DNA of 64,000 nt from Actinorhabdospora filicis (GCF_030269765.1 NZ_BSTX01000001.1:1557370-1621369), one strand, 5' to 3'. Counted from the first letter of the stretch, positions 40,107 to 48,427 are shown. The notes: generated from the letters alone by a model not told the origin. Made by a program: numbers and translations.

Positions 40107-40572
40107 TGGACGGTGTGCTCCTTGGGATGAATGTGTGTCCGGCCGGGCTTCCGGTCGTTGATGAAAGTGCAGCACGACGGGTGAGGATTGGCGGTCGTCA
40201 AGTTGACACTCGCGAAGCCGATTCACTCTTCCGGCATGCCCTCTGACCTGCGAACTTGTCTACACAAGTGGCAGATTGCGACGGTGCGTGAGGCTGTCGC
40301 GGCCGAGATCGCCCGGTGGATCCGGCGCGAGGCCCACCGGTGAGAATACGACCGCGTTACGTCATCGGGAGCATTCTTCGCGCTTCACGAAGAGGCCGTG
40401 TACGCGTGGAGCGAGGTGACGGATTTCCGACTCTCCCGCCGGTGGGCGTCCATTTGGGACTGTCCGATCAACGACGGCCCCGGTTTTCGTCACCCGTCCG
40501 GGCGAACAATGAGCCGACCCCCTCCACGTTCCCGCGACGTATCGCGGCCCCCTCGAACTATGGCGGAGGACC
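40107..40572. other. 466-bp intergenic region without a supported gene
   Basis: It holds the promoter region of the 62-aa gene and the leader of the 137-aa gene. A 35-codon frame at 40236-40343 on the plus strand is the only other candidate, but its first half lacks coding bias and it has no ribosome-binding site. Otherwise nothing clear. Confidence 0.5.
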
Positions 40573-40986
40573 ATGACCGAAGAACTCCTGACGGTGGCGC
40601 GTCTCCTCGTCCACGGCCGCTTCGGCGAGCGACGCCGCCTCATCGACGACATCGACCGCCGCCACGCCTGGGACGGCTACGGCGAGTTCCTGGCCGCGCT
40701 GTTCTATCTCGCGGTGGCCCGCCGGTTCCCCGAGGGCGCCGGGCCGGTGCAGGTCGCGCTGCTGGTGCGCGAGGTCCGCGACCGGTGGGACCCCGGCGGG
40801 CTCATGATCGACCCGTACGCGGTCGCCGCGCTGATCGGCTCGGTGTTCGGGGACGCCGACGCCACCCGCATCGACCCGACCACCGTCGGGCAGCTGGAGT
40901 CGCTGCTGGTGCACCATCTGCTGGCGGGGACGAACGAGGTCGAGCTGGACGACCTGTTCGCCCGCGCCGAGAAGCTGGCGGCCTAG
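40573..40986 (+). CDS. Hypothetical protein, 137 aa
   Basis: Starts at ATG 40573 with GGAGG 3 nt upstream. The protein is soluble and mostly helical, with arginine-rich segments at the start (FGERRRLIDDIDRRHAW) and an acidic C-terminus. No signal peptide, membrane helix or known catalytic motif was seen. Coding bias is strong, so the gene is real. Its stop overlaps the end of the convergent GH15 gene by 4 bp. Function unknown. Confidence 0.7.
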   Translation: MTEELLTVARLLVHGRFGERRRLIDDIDRRHAWDGYGEFLAALFYLAVARRFPEGAGPVQVALLVREVRDRWDPGGLMIDPYAVAALIGSVFGDADATRIDPTTVGQLESLLVHHLLAGTNEVELDDLFARAEKLAA

Positions 40987-42776
40987 CCGCCCGGCGCCCG
41001 CTCCAGCGCGAGCGCGGCGTGCACGAGCGTGAGGTGGCTGAAGGCCTGCGGGAAGTTCCCGACCTGCCGCGCCAGCCCGGGCTCGTACTCCTCGGCGAGG
41101 AGCCCGACGTCGTTGCACAGCTCCAGCAGCTCCTCGAACAGCAGCCGGGCCTCCTTCTCCCGCCCGCTCTCGGCGAGGGCCTTGACCAGCCAGAACGAGC
41201 AGGCCAGGAACGCGCCCTCGCCGGGCGGGAGCCCGTCGACCTTCTCGGTGGCGTGGGACGTGGCGTAGCGCCACACCAGCGGCCCGCGCTTGAGGTCGCG
41301 GATGACGGCGTCGACGGTCCCGGCGGTGCGGGGGTCGCCGTGGGGGAGGAACCCGCAGGTCCCTATCTCCAGCAGCGCGGCGTCGACGGTGCCGGAGCCG
41401 TAGTACTGGGTGAAGCTGTTCATCGCCGGGTCGAAGCCCTCGGCGAGGACCTCGGCGCGGATCTCCTCGCGGGCGGCGCGCCAGGCGTCGACCGGCCCGG
41501 GCAGCCCGTACTCCTCGACGGCGCGGACGGCGCGGTCGAGCGCGACCCAGCTCATCACCCGCGAGTGGGTGAAGGCGCGCGGTTCGCCGCGCACCTCCCA
41601 GATGCCGGAGTCGGGTTGCCGCCAGCGGGCGGCGAGGCTGTCCACGAGGGTCGCCTGGAGCGGCCAGGAGAAGTCGTCCTCGGCGAGCCCGGCGGCGCGG
41701 GCGGCGGCCAGGGCGTCCATGACCTCCCCGTACACGTCGAACTGGACCTGCCCGTGGGCGGCGTTGCCGATGCGCACCGGCGCGGAGTTCTCGTAGCCGG
41801 GCAGCCAGTCGGCGGTCCACTCCGACAGCCGCCGCTCACCGCCGACGCCGTACATGATCTGGAGGTCCTCGGGGTCGCCGGCGACGGTCCGCAGCAGCCA
41901 CGCGCGCCAGGCGCGGGCCTCGTCGGTGAACCCGGTCTCCACCAGCGCGCTCAGCGACAGGGCGGCGTCGCGCAGCCAGCAGTAGCGGTAGTCCCAGTTG
42001 CGGGGTCCGCCGATCAGCTCGGGCAGCGAGGTGGTGGGCGCGGCGACCATGCCGCCGGTCTCGGCGAAGGTGAGGGCCTTCAGGGTCAGCAGCGAGCGCA
42101 GGACGGTCTCGCGGTAGGGCCCGGTGTAGGAGCAGCGCTCCGACCACGCGTGCCAGTAGTTGAGGGTCGCGGTGAGGCGCTCGCCGGTGTCGTGGCAGCG
42201 CGGGAGCTTCTCGTGGGAGGGGTACCAGGTGAGGGAGAAGTCGTAGGTCTCGCCCCTGCGGACGGTGAAGGAGCCCTCGTGGCGGTGGTCGACGGCGTCG
42301 GGGAGGACGTCGCCGCGCAGGCACAGCGCGTCGGGCCCGGCGATGGCGGCGATGGCCTCGCGTCCCTCGTTGTCGCGGACCCGCCGCACCCAGGGGCGCA
42401 CGCGCCCGTAGTCGAAGCGCAGGACGTACTCCTGGCTCATCTCGACCTCGCCCTCGACGCCCTCCACGCGGCGGTGGACGTCGGCGCGGCGATCACGGGG
42501 CGGCATGAAGTCGGTGAGGCGGACGCGCCCGGTGGGGGTGGTGAACTCCGTCTCCAGGACCAGGGAGGACCCGACGTAGCGGCGGGTGACCTTGGCGCCG
42601 GGGTCGGTGGGGCCCAGGCGCCAGCGGCCGTGGTCGTGGCCGCCGAGGATCGCGGCGAAGACCGCGCCGGAGTCGAAGCGCGGCAGGCACAGCCAGTCGA
42701 TGGAACCGTCGGTCCCGACCAGCGCGGCCGTCGTCAGGTCACCGAGCAGCGCGTACCGTTCGATCGGCAGTGGCAT
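40983..42776 (-). CDS. Family 15 glycoside hydrolase (glucoamylase/trehalase-like)
   Basis: A 597-residue cytoplasmic enzyme: N-terminal trehalase-like domain (about 1-210) and an (alpha/alpha)6 GH15 barrel (about 215-580). NWDYRYCWLRDA marks the start of the catalytic domain, and ENSAPVRIGNAAHGQ and FDPAMNSFTQYYG are conserved GH15 segments. No signal peptide. GH15 members of this length in actinobacteria act on trehalose or alpha-glucans. ATG 42776 is preferred over the frame start at 42791 because homologues begin at PLPIERYAL; the ribosome site is weak. Two genes of unrelated function flank it. Confidence 0.9.
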   Translation of the reverse strand: MPLPIERYALLGDLTTAALVGTDGSIDWLCLPRFDSGAVFAAILGGHDHGRWRLGPTDPGAKVTRRYVGSSLVLETEFTTPTGRVRLTDFMPPRDRRADVHRRVEGVEGEVEMSQEYVLRFDYGRVRPWVRRVRDNEGREAIAAIAGPDALCLRGDVLPDAVDHRHEGSFTVRRGETYDFSLTWYPSHEKLPRCHDTGERLTATLNYWHAWSERCSYTGPYRETVLRSLLTLKALTFAETGGMVAAPTTSLPELIGGPRNWDYRYCWLRDAALSLSALVETGFTDEARAWRAWLLRTVAGDPEDLQIMYGVGGERRLSEWTADWLPGYENSAPVRIGNAAHGQVQFDVYGEVMDALAAARAAGLAEDDFSWPLQATLVDSLAARWRQPDSGIWEVRGEPRAFTHSRVMSWVALDRAVRAVEEYGLPGPVDAWRAAREEIRAEVLAEGFDPAMNSFTQYYGSGTVDAALLEIGTCGFLPHGDPRTAGTVDAVIRDLKRGPLVWRYATSHATEKVDGLPPGEGAFLACSFWLVKALAESGREKEARLLFEELLELCNDVGLLAEEYEPGLARQVGNFPQAFSHLTLVHAALALERAPGG

Positions 42777-42813
42777 CCGTCCATCATGCACCCGCGCGCC
42801 GCGACGCGTCCGC

Positions 42814-45021
42814 TCATCGTCTGGTGAGGACGGTGGCGGTGATCAGGCACAGGTCCTTCTCGGGCACGTCGCCGTCGGCGGTCAGCGCCTCCAGGACCTC
42901 GCCGAGCGCGCCGGCGGTGCACAGGTGGAAGCGTTCGCCGGGGTTGAGGATCAGCTCGTTGTCGGTGTACTCCAGGCCGTCGACGGTGCCCACGGGCAGG
43001 CCCAGGGCGCCGGGGTGGACGGTGGGCGTGACCGCGCGGCGGATCGGCGCGCCCTGCCCCGCCGCCGCCCACGTGAGGCGTTCGGGCTGGGCGATGGCGA
43101 CGGTGACCGAGGTGGTGGCGTCGGGTTCGAGGCGGCGGGCCAGGGCGTTGAGGGCGGTCAGTACCGCGGAGGGGGCCAGTCCGGCCATGCCGTAGGCGAC
43201 GGCGGCGTGCCGCAGCCGCTGGGCCGAGCCGACGGGGTCGGCCTCGCCGACGACGAGCAGCAGGCTCCCGTCGTGCAGTTCGGCCATGTCGTACCAGCAG
43301 GCCAGGGCCCGGTCGGCGGAGACGCCCTCGGCGACCAGCCCGGGGACGGTGAGGCGGTCCGGGGACGCCGAGAGCAACTCCGACAGGCGGCGCCGCTCTG
43401 CGGCCACCGCGACCCGCGCCTGCTTGAGCTGCGCGGTGAGGTTCTGGCGGCGGGTGACGTCGCGGATGGTGCCCGACACCGAGGCCAGGTCGCCCTTCTC
43501 GTAGCCGAGGACGGCGTTGAGTTCCAGCCGCGCCCCGGCCAGCGGGCCAGCGCCGCGCACCTCGGCGACGATCTCCTCCTGCCCGAGGCGGGTCAGCAGC
43601 CCGGCCAGGTCGGCGGGGTCGACGAGCTCGGCCATCGCGGTGGGGTCCATCGGCCCGTCGTCGGCGCGGCGCCCGGCGAGCCGGAACATGCCCGGCGACC
43701 ACACCGAGTAGCCGGTGGCGAGGTCCCAGTAGAAGGAGCCGCGCCGTCCCTCGGCGCGCACGAACTCCGCGCACAGCACGGTCGCCTCGTCGTGGACGGC
43801 GACGGTGGCCAGCACCCGGTCCCACAGCCGCACCGCGCGTACGTCGAAGCGGTAGGCGGCGCGGGTGCCCTCGGCGACGGGGTCGACGTAGAGGCCGGTC
43901 AGCTCGCCGGGCTCGCCGGTCTCGGCGACGGTGGACAGCAGCGGCAGCAGGTGCTGGGAGCCCAGGCGCGGCAGGACGGTCATGAGGGTGCCGTCGGAGA
44001 GGTCCTCCTCGTCGCTGAGGGCGCGCGCGGGCGCGCTGGCGGCCTCGACGGTGAAGTCGACGATGACGCCGGTGTCGTCGTGGACGGGCGCGAGCAGCAG
44101 CGCCGGTTCGGTGAGCGCGTCCAGCACCAGGCCGATGGGGGCGTCGGCGCCGCCCTCCTGGTCGGTGCCGCCGGTGTCGAGGACGGCCGCGCGCGCCGCG
44201 ACGGGGATCGCCAGCGACAGCAGGTGCGCCTTCGTCTCGTCGTCCAGGCGGCAGGGGCGCTCCCAGAACAGCTCCACCACGCCGATGACCGCGCCGTCGT
44301 GGACCAGCGGGATCGCCGCCAGGCCCTGCGAGGACAGCGGCGCGACGGTGGTCGGGAAGCGGACGTGCAGGGCGTCGGCGTCGGTGATGAGGACCGGGCG
44401 GCGGGCCTTGATGGCCTCGATCATGGGCAGGCCGTCGATGGGCGGTACGCGCGCCCACTTGCTGCGCGCGTCGGCGGGCAGCCCGCTGGACCCGCCCAGG
44501 CGCAGCGCTCCGTCGGGTTCCAGCATCATCACCACGACGGTGGCGGGCTCGGGCCAGCCGAGGGTGGAGGCGGCGACGGCCTCGGCGATCTCGTCGAGGG
44601 TCCGGGCGGCCTCGATGCGCCCGGTCAGCAGCCGCCCGCGCGCGATCGGCTCGGCGAGGTGCTCGGCGAGGTCCTCGAAGTGGGCGGCCTCGGGCTCCGA
44701 GGGCGGCGGCAGGAGGTCCAGGACCTCGGCCCCGGCGGTCTCGGTGATCGCGTCGGGGACGCCGCTGCGCCCGGCGACGAGCGCGGCGGCCAGTTCGGCG
44801 AGTTTGACGTTGGAGTGCGTGGACAGCTCGTGCAGCTGCTTGAACGCCTCTTCCGGAGCGATGCCCAGCCGCTCGGAGAGGATGCCCTTGGCCTGCTCGA
44901 TCACCGAGCGGCTGCGCATGGCGCGCCGCAGCCCGTCGCGCTCCTTGCGGAGTCTGGCGACCGTCTGGGAGAGCGCCTCCAGGGATTCGTCCGTCACGGG
45001 ATCAGCCAACAGTATGGACAC
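42814..45021 (-). CDS. ANTAR-GAF-PAS protein with degenerate SpoIIE/PP2C phosphatase domain
   Basis: A 735-residue signalling protein. Residues 18-80 look like an ANTAR RNA-binding helix bundle (SRSVIEQAKGILSERLGI), followed by a GAF domain (about 130-290), PAS-like region(s) (about 295-530) and a C-terminal PP2C/SpoIIE-like domain (about 550-735). The usual metal-binding aspartates of SpoIIE phosphatases, in GGDWYD and GDVxGHG, are replaced (LACWYDMA, VGEADPVG), so phosphatase activity is doubtful. ANTAR is usually C-terminal, so the order is unusual. It is divergent from small stress genes and close to the SigB-type sigma factor, suggesting a role in partner-switching control. GTG start is tentative. 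Confidence 0.75.
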   Translation of the reverse strand: MSILLADPVTDESLEALSQTVARLRKERDGLRRAMRSRSVIEQAKGILSERLGIAPEEAFKQLHELSTHSNVKLAELAAALVAGRSGVPDAITETAGAEVLDLLPPPSEPEAAHFEDLAEHLAEPIARGRLLTGRIEAARTLDEIAEAVAASTLGWPEPATVVVMMLEPDGALRLGGSSGLPADARSKWARVPPIDGLPMIEAIKARRPVLITDADALHVRFPTTVAPLSSQGLAAIPLVHDGAVIGVVELFWERPCRLDDETKAHLLSLAIPVAARAAVLDTGGTDQEGGADAPIGLVLDALTEPALLLAPVHDDTGVIVDFTVEAASAPARALSDEEDLSDGTLMTVLPRLGSQHLLPLLSTVAETGEPGELTGLYVDPVAEGTRAAYRFDVRAVRLWDRVLATVAVHDEATVLCAEFVRAEGRRGSFYWDLATGYSVWSPGMFRLAGRRADDGPMDPTAMAELVDPADLAGLLTRLGQEEIVAEVRGAGPLAGARLELNAVLGYEKGDLASVSGTIRDVTRRQNLTAQLKQARVAVAAERRRLSELLSASPDRLTVPGLVAEGVSADRALACWYDMAELHDGSLLLVVGEADPVGSAQRLRHAAVAYGMAGLAPSAVLTALNALARRLEPDATTSVTVAIAQPERLTWAAAGQGAPIRRAVTPTVHPGALGLPVGTVDGLEYTDNELILNPGERFHLCTAGALGEVLEALTADGDVPEKDLCLITATVLTRR

Positions 45022-45060
45022 CTCGCTGTCCAGTTGGGCCGGTGGTGGAGTCGGTGCGAA

Positions 45061-45085
45061 GTTTCACACGGCGGATACGGGGTAG
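45061..45085 (+). promoter_or_regulatory. Sigma-B-type promoter of the 47-aa membrane protein gene
   Basis: GTTT (45061-45064), 15 nt, GGGTAG (45080-45085), then 9 nt to the ATG at 45095, so transcription should start at or next to the start codon. Confidence 0.6.
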
Positions 45086-45094
45086 TCCATGGGC

Positions 45095-45238
45095 ATGGAA
45101 TTTCTTCTCTGGATCCTCGCGGTCATCCTCGTCGTCTCCGGCATCGTCGCCCTGTTCAGGCGGCAGGTCCTGTGGGGCGTCGTGCTGATCATCGTCGGCC
45201 TCCTCGTCGGACCCGGCGGCGTGTCCATCTTCACGTAA
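45095..45238 (+). CDS. Small membrane protein ending GPGGVSIFT, 47 aa
   Basis: Two hydrophobic helices (FLLWILAVILVVSGIVALF and VLWGVVLIIVGLLVG) joined by a short RRQ turn, with the C-terminal GPGGVSIF motif that I recall from many tiny actinobacterial membrane proteins. ATG 45095 is preferred over ATG 45089 because a GGGTAG element ends 9 nt before it, the same spacing as at two other genes here, which implies a leaderless mRNA. Function unknown; sigma-B-type stress control is likely. Confidence 0.75.
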   Translation: MEFLLWILAVILVVSGIVALFRRQVLWGVVLIIVGLLVGPGGVSIFT

Positions 45239-45251
45239 CGACGGTCCGCCC

Positions 45252-45280
45252 TTCCCAAGGGGAAGCGAACCCGCTATCGT
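45252..45280 (+). promoter_or_regulatory. Candidate vegetative promoter of the sigma factor gene
   Basis: TTCCCA (45252-45257), 17 nt, TATCGT (45275-45280). It leaves a leader of about 170 nt with small GC hairpins (GAGGGTCT...) before the sigma gene. The -35 is weak. Confidence 0.4.
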
Positions 45281-45457
45281 CTGTAAGTAGGAGCGGATCC
45301 TCATCCGTTCGTCCGAGGGTCTAAACCCGGCCCTCCCCGGACCGCTCCGCCCGCGGCCCACTCGGGCCGCCCAGACGCTCTAGCAACGGGCGTCGCATCT
45401 GCATCTGCCGCCGCGCGAGGCACAGCCCGCGGCGACGGAACCCTTGGAGGTGGACTC

Positions 45458-46240
45458 GTGTCCACGCCGCATCTTCTCGTCGACGATTCCGTAGACCGTT
45501 CTCTCAGCAGCGTCAACGACCTCCCCGCCGGGCACCCCGAACGGGTCCGCGTCCGCAACCAGGTCGTCCGCGACACCCTCCCCCTCGCCGACCGTCTCGC
45601 CAAGCGCTTCGCGCGGCGCGGCGAACCCATCGACGACCTCATCCAGGTGGCCAGGCTCGGCCTGGTCAAGTCCGCCGACGGCTTCCGCTCCGGACGCGGC
45701 GGCGGCTTCGCCGGCTACGCCATCCCCACCATCCTCGGCGAGCTCAAGCGCCACTTCCGCGACAAGGGCTGGTCGGTGCGCGTGCCGCGCCGGCTCCAGG
45801 AGGCGATGATGAGCGTCAACGCCGCCATGGACCCGCTCTCGCAGAAGCTCGGGCGCACGCCCACCATCGACGACCTCGCCGAGCACCTGGGCATCGAGCC
45901 GGACCTCGTCCGGCAGGGCCTGGAATGCGCGCAGGCCTACGCGGCCATGTCCATCCACGGCCCCGCCGAACGCGACGGCGGGCGCGAGCTGCTCGACCTG
46001 CTGGGCGGTGAGGACCCCGGCATGGAGGCCGCCGAGGCGCGCGTGGCCGTCCGGCCGCTGCTCGCCCGGCTGCCCAAACGCGAGCGGGACATCCTGATCA
46101 TGCGCTTCTACCAGGGCCAGACGCAGTCACAGATCGCCGCCCGCGTCGGCCTGTCCCAGATGCACGTCTCGCGGCTGATCTCGCGGACGCTGGAACGCAT
46201 GCGCGGCTGGCTCCGGGAGGCCCGGGCCGCCAGAGCGTGA
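45458..46240 (+). CDS. SigB/SigF/SigG family RNA polymerase sigma factor
   Basis: A 260-residue sigma-70 group 3 factor. Region 2 includes PIDDLIQVARLGLVKSADGF and FAGYAIPTILGELKRHFRDK; region 3 follows (VPRRLQEAMMSV), and region 4 carries the helix-turn-helix QTQSQIAARVGLSQMHVSRLI. GTG 45458 has GGAGG 7 nt upstream. Such factors direct general stress, osmotic or sporulation genes and recognise GTTT-N14/16-GGGTA promoters, several of which occur around this gene. No anti-sigma factor or antagonist lies next to it, but the ANTAR-phosphatase-like gene is 440 bp away. Confidence 0.93.
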   Translation: MSTPHLLVDDSVDRSLSSVNDLPAGHPERVRVRNQVVRDTLPLADRLAKRFARRGEPIDDLIQVARLGLVKSADGFRSGRGGGFAGYAIPTILGELKRHFRDKGWSVRVPRRLQEAMMSVNAAMDPLSQKLGRTPTIDDLAEHLGIEPDLVRQGLECAQAYAAMSIHGPAERDGGRELLDLLGGEDPGMEAAEARVAVRPLLARLPKRERDILIMRFYQGQTQSQIAARVGLSQMHVSRLISRTLERMRGWLREARAARA

Positions 46241-46260
46241 CGACCTTTCCCGGTGGAGTG

Positions 46261-46286
46261 GGGGCGCGGCCTTCGGGCCGCGCCCC
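46261..46286 (+). terminator. Terminator after the sigma factor gene
   Basis: An 11-bp perfect stem GGGGCGCGGCC/GGCCGCGCCCC capped by a stable TTCG tetraloop, 21 bp after the stop. Confidence 0.85.
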
Positions 46287-46327
46287 TCACCGCGCATGAG
46301 ATCACCGCGCCCGGGTACACGGCGAGC

Positions 46328-46753
46328 ATGAACCGGCTACGCGTACGAGACGTCATGACACACGATCCCGTCTGCCTGCCCGCCGACACCACCGCCGTCA
46401 CCGCCGCGCAGACGATGCGCGACCACGGCATCGGCGACGTCCTGGTCCTCGGCCACGGTGAACTGCGCGGCATCGTCACCGACCGCGACCTCGTCGTGCG
46501 GGGCCTGGCCTCCAGCGCCGACCCGCGGCTGACGCGGATCGGCGACCTCGCCACCCCGCACCCGGCGCGCCTGTCCCCCGACGACCCCGTCGACGAGGCG
46601 GTGCGGCTGATGCGCGAGAAACGCGTCCGCCGCGTCCCGGTCTGCGATCCCGACGGACGGCCCGTCGGGATCGTCTCCCTCGGGGACCTCGCCGCCGAAC
46701 GCGACCCGAACTCCGCCCTCGCCGAGATCAGCGAAGCGCCGCCCACCACTTGA
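46328..46753 (+). CDS. CBS-pair domain protein
   Basis: A 141-residue protein made of two CBS motifs (about residues 7-60 and 72-125): VRDVMTHDPVCLPADT and LRGIVTDRDLVVRGL in the first, VRRVPVCDPDGRPVGIVSLGD in the second. CBS pairs bind adenosine nucleotides and sense energy or stress. GGGTAC (46313-46318) ends 9 nt before the ATG, so the mRNA may be leaderless under the nearby sigma factor, though a clear GTTT -35 is missing. It forms an operon with the following two genes. Confidence 0.9.
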   Translation: MNRLRVRDVMTHDPVCLPADTTAVTAAQTMRDHGIGDVLVLGHGELRGIVTDRDLVVRGLASSADPRLTRIGDLATPHPARLSPDDPVDEAVRLMREKRVRRVPVCDPDGRPVGIVSLGDLAAERDPNSALAEISEAPPTT

Positions 46754-46766
46754 GGAGCCCTCCCCC

Positions 46767-47231
46767 ATGAGCACCATCACCGAGAGCGTCACCATCGCCG
46801 CCCCCGCGGGTGCCGCCTATGAGCGCTGGAACGAGTACGAGGCCCTGCCCCGGTTCGCCGACGGCGTCCTGAACGTCGAACGCCGCGGGGAGGACGTCAC
46901 GCACTGGACGGTGTCGGTGGCCGGCGTGACCCGCGAGTTCGACGCCCGTGTCCTGGAGCGCATCCCCGGACGGCGCCTGACCTGGTGCTCCATCGACGGC
47001 CCCAAACACGCCGGGGCCATGGACTTCGAACCCCTCGACGAGCACACCACCCGCGTGACGGCCCGGGTGGAACTGGTGCCGGAGGGCTTCGCCGAGGCCG
47101 CCGCCGACCGCCTCGGCGTGATAAACCTCCGCGTCCGCCGCGACCTCCAGCAGTTCAAGCAGTACATGGAGGACGACACCGCTCCCCCGCCGAAGGCCTG
47201 GGACGAGCCCTGGCACGGATCGGCGATGTGA
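46767..47231 (+). CDS. SRPBCC (polyketide cyclase/dehydrase-like) protein
   Basis: A 154-residue single-domain START-like protein. SITIAAPAGAAYERWNEYEALPRF-type N-terminus and a typical C-terminal helix (RRDLQQFKQYMEDD) fit the SRPBCC fold, a hydrophobic ligand pocket. Function unknown; members of this subgroup are often stress-induced in actinobacteria. ATG 46767 has GAGGAG upstream, 13 bp after the CBS stop codon. Its TGA overlaps the ATG of the next gene by one base. Confidence 0.85.
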   Translation: MSTITESVTIAAPAGAAYERWNEYEALPRFADGVLNVERRGEDVTHWTVSVAGVTREFDARVLERIPGRRLTWCSIDGPKHAGAMDFEPLDEHTTRVTARVELVPEGFAEAAADRLGVINLRVRRDLQQFKQYMEDDTAPPPKAWDEPWHGSAM

Positions 47232-48025
47232 TGGCCTACCTGGGATACGGCCTCACCGGCGAGGACTTCGCCCCCGGTGAGCTCCTCGACCAGGCCCGCC
47301 GCGCCGAGGACGCCGGTTTCACCGGCCTGCGCCTCACCGGCCGCGGCCCGTCCGCGTGGCCCATGACCGGCGCGATCTCACGCGTGTGCCGCCTGCCGGT
47401 CACCACCACCGTGACGTGCCCCGACGAGCGCCTCCACCCCGTGGCCCTCGCCCGGGCCGCGGCCACCTCGGCCGTCCTGCTCGGCAACCGCTTCGCCCTC
47501 GGCCTGGACCCCGCGCCGGGCAGGCCACCGGAGGAACTGGAGGAGGCCGTCGACCTCGTCCGGAAACTGTGGACGGGCAAACCCGTCGACCACCACGGCG
47601 AGTACTACACGGTGGAGAACGAGCGCCTGGAGACCCTGCCCGACCTGCCCTCGCCGCTGTACCTGTCCGGCACCGGGATGACGTCCATCGCGCTGGCCGG
47701 GCGCATCGCCGACGGCTTCATCTCGGCCGAACCCGAGGCCGAGACCCTGCGCCTGTTCCGCGAGTTCGGCGGCCAGGACAAGATCACCCAGGGCTTCTAC
47801 CGCGTCTGCTGGGCACCCACCGAAGCCGAGGCCACCGCACTGGCCCACGCCTCCCACGACGCCACCCCCGTCCTCGTGTGCGGCCCCGACCCGGCCCGCC
47901 ACCTGGCGGCGTTCCGGCGGTTCGCCGACGCCGGCTTCGACGAGGTCTTCGTGGCGAACATCGGGCCCTACCAGCGGGAGTTCTTCGAGCTGTACCGGAC
48001 CGAGGTCATTCCCGGCACGAGGTGA
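47231..48025 (+). CDS. Shortened LLM-class (F420-dependent G6PDH-like) oxidoreductase
   Basis: A 264-residue TIM-barrel protein related to the F420-dependent glucose-6-phosphate dehydrogenase family (usually about 315-335 residues). Matching segments: LGYGLTGEDFAPGELLDQA, VTTTVTCPDERLHPVALARA, VDHHGEYYTVENERL and FRRFADAGFDEVFVANIGP. Missing are the SDHF/W segment of strand 2, with the catalytic His, the loop carrying the conserved Glu near residue 109, and about 35 residues before the last helices. The ATG overlaps the preceding TGA (TGATG), so translation is coupled. It may be a degenerate, non-F420 or regulatory relative. Confidence 0.8.
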   Translation: MAYLGYGLTGEDFAPGELLDQARRAEDAGFTGLRLTGRGPSAWPMTGAISRVCRLPVTTTVTCPDERLHPVALARAAATSAVLLGNRFALGLDPAPGRPPEELEEAVDLVRKLWTGKPVDHHGEYYTVENERLETLPDLPSPLYLSGTGMTSIALAGRIADGFISAEPEAETLRLFREFGGQDKITQGFYRVCWAPTEAEATALAHASHDATPVLVCGPDPARHLAAFRRFADAGFDEVFVANIGPYQREFFELYRTEVIPGTR

Positions 48026-48037
48026 GCGGAAGTACCG

Positions 48038-48062
48038 ACGCCCCGCCGGTCCGGCGGGGCGT
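48038..48062. terminator. Bidirectional terminator
   Basis: An 11-bp stem ACGCCCCGCCG/CGGCGGGGCGT with a 3-nt loop between the convergent LLM and 2TM genes. Confidence 0.85.
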
Positions 48063-48065
48063 TCG

Positions 48066-48302
48066 TCACGCCTCCTCGTCCTTCCACCGCCCCATGTGCC
48101 GCTGCCACGACAGCCACGCCACGTCGGCCAGCGCCAGGATCGCCAGCCCCAGCAGCGGCCAGGCGAACCACGCCAGGCCGTTGGCCAGGGCCAGGACCCC
48201 CAGCGCGCCGCACAGGACCAGTCCGTAGACGGCCAGGTGGAAGCGCAGGCGGCGAGGAGCGGGTCGGGGATGCGCGCCTTCGGAACCTGGAACACCCTTC
48301 AT
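48066..48302 (-). CDS. 2TM-domain small membrane protein
   Basis: A 78-residue protein with two membrane helices (FHLAVYGLVLCGALGVLAL and GLAWFAWPLLGLAILALA) and the RRLRFHLAVY and W.SWQ.HMGRW flanks of the 2TM family, which is often fused to or near signalling proteins. ATG 48302 lies 9 nt after GGGTAT, implying a leaderless mRNA from the sigma-B-type promoter. Function unknown. Confidence 0.85.
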   Translation of the reverse strand: MKGVPGSEGAHPRPAPRRLRFHLAVYGLVLCGALGVLALANGLAWFAWPLLGLAILALADVAWLSWQRHMGRWKDEEA

Positions 48303-48311
48303 GATCCCGGT

Positions 48312-48336
48312 ATACCCCGAACCGGGCCGGGTGAAC
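48312..48336 (-). promoter_or_regulatory. Sigma-B-type promoter of the 2TM gene
   Basis: Minus strand GTTC (48333-48336), 15 nt, GGGTAT (48312-48317), 9 nt before the ATG. Divergent from a second such promoter at 48380-48404. Confidence 0.65.
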
Positions 48337-48379
48337 GGATTTCGGGGCGTATGGAAGCCGAGACGCACGGGCCCGGCGG

Positions 48380-48404
48380 GTTTGCCCCCGCCCCATCCGG
48401 GTAT
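48380..48404 (+). promoter_or_regulatory. Sigma-B-type promoter of the DUF2795 gene
   Basis: GTTT (48380-48383), 15 nt, GGGTAT (48399-48404): a full match to the GTTT-N14/16-GGGTAT consensus, 23 nt before the ATG. Confidence 0.7.
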
Positions 48405-48427
48405 CCCCCCGTCTGGAGGTGGAAAGC

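Noticed and set aside
39398..40246. 282-codon plus-strand frame across repeat B
   Set aside because: Low-complexity Arg/Pro product, not conserved in copy C, so not coding.
40236..40343. 35-codon frame ending VREAVAAEIARWIRREAHR
   Set aside because: Second half has coding-like bias, but the first half does not and no ribosome site or promoter supports it.
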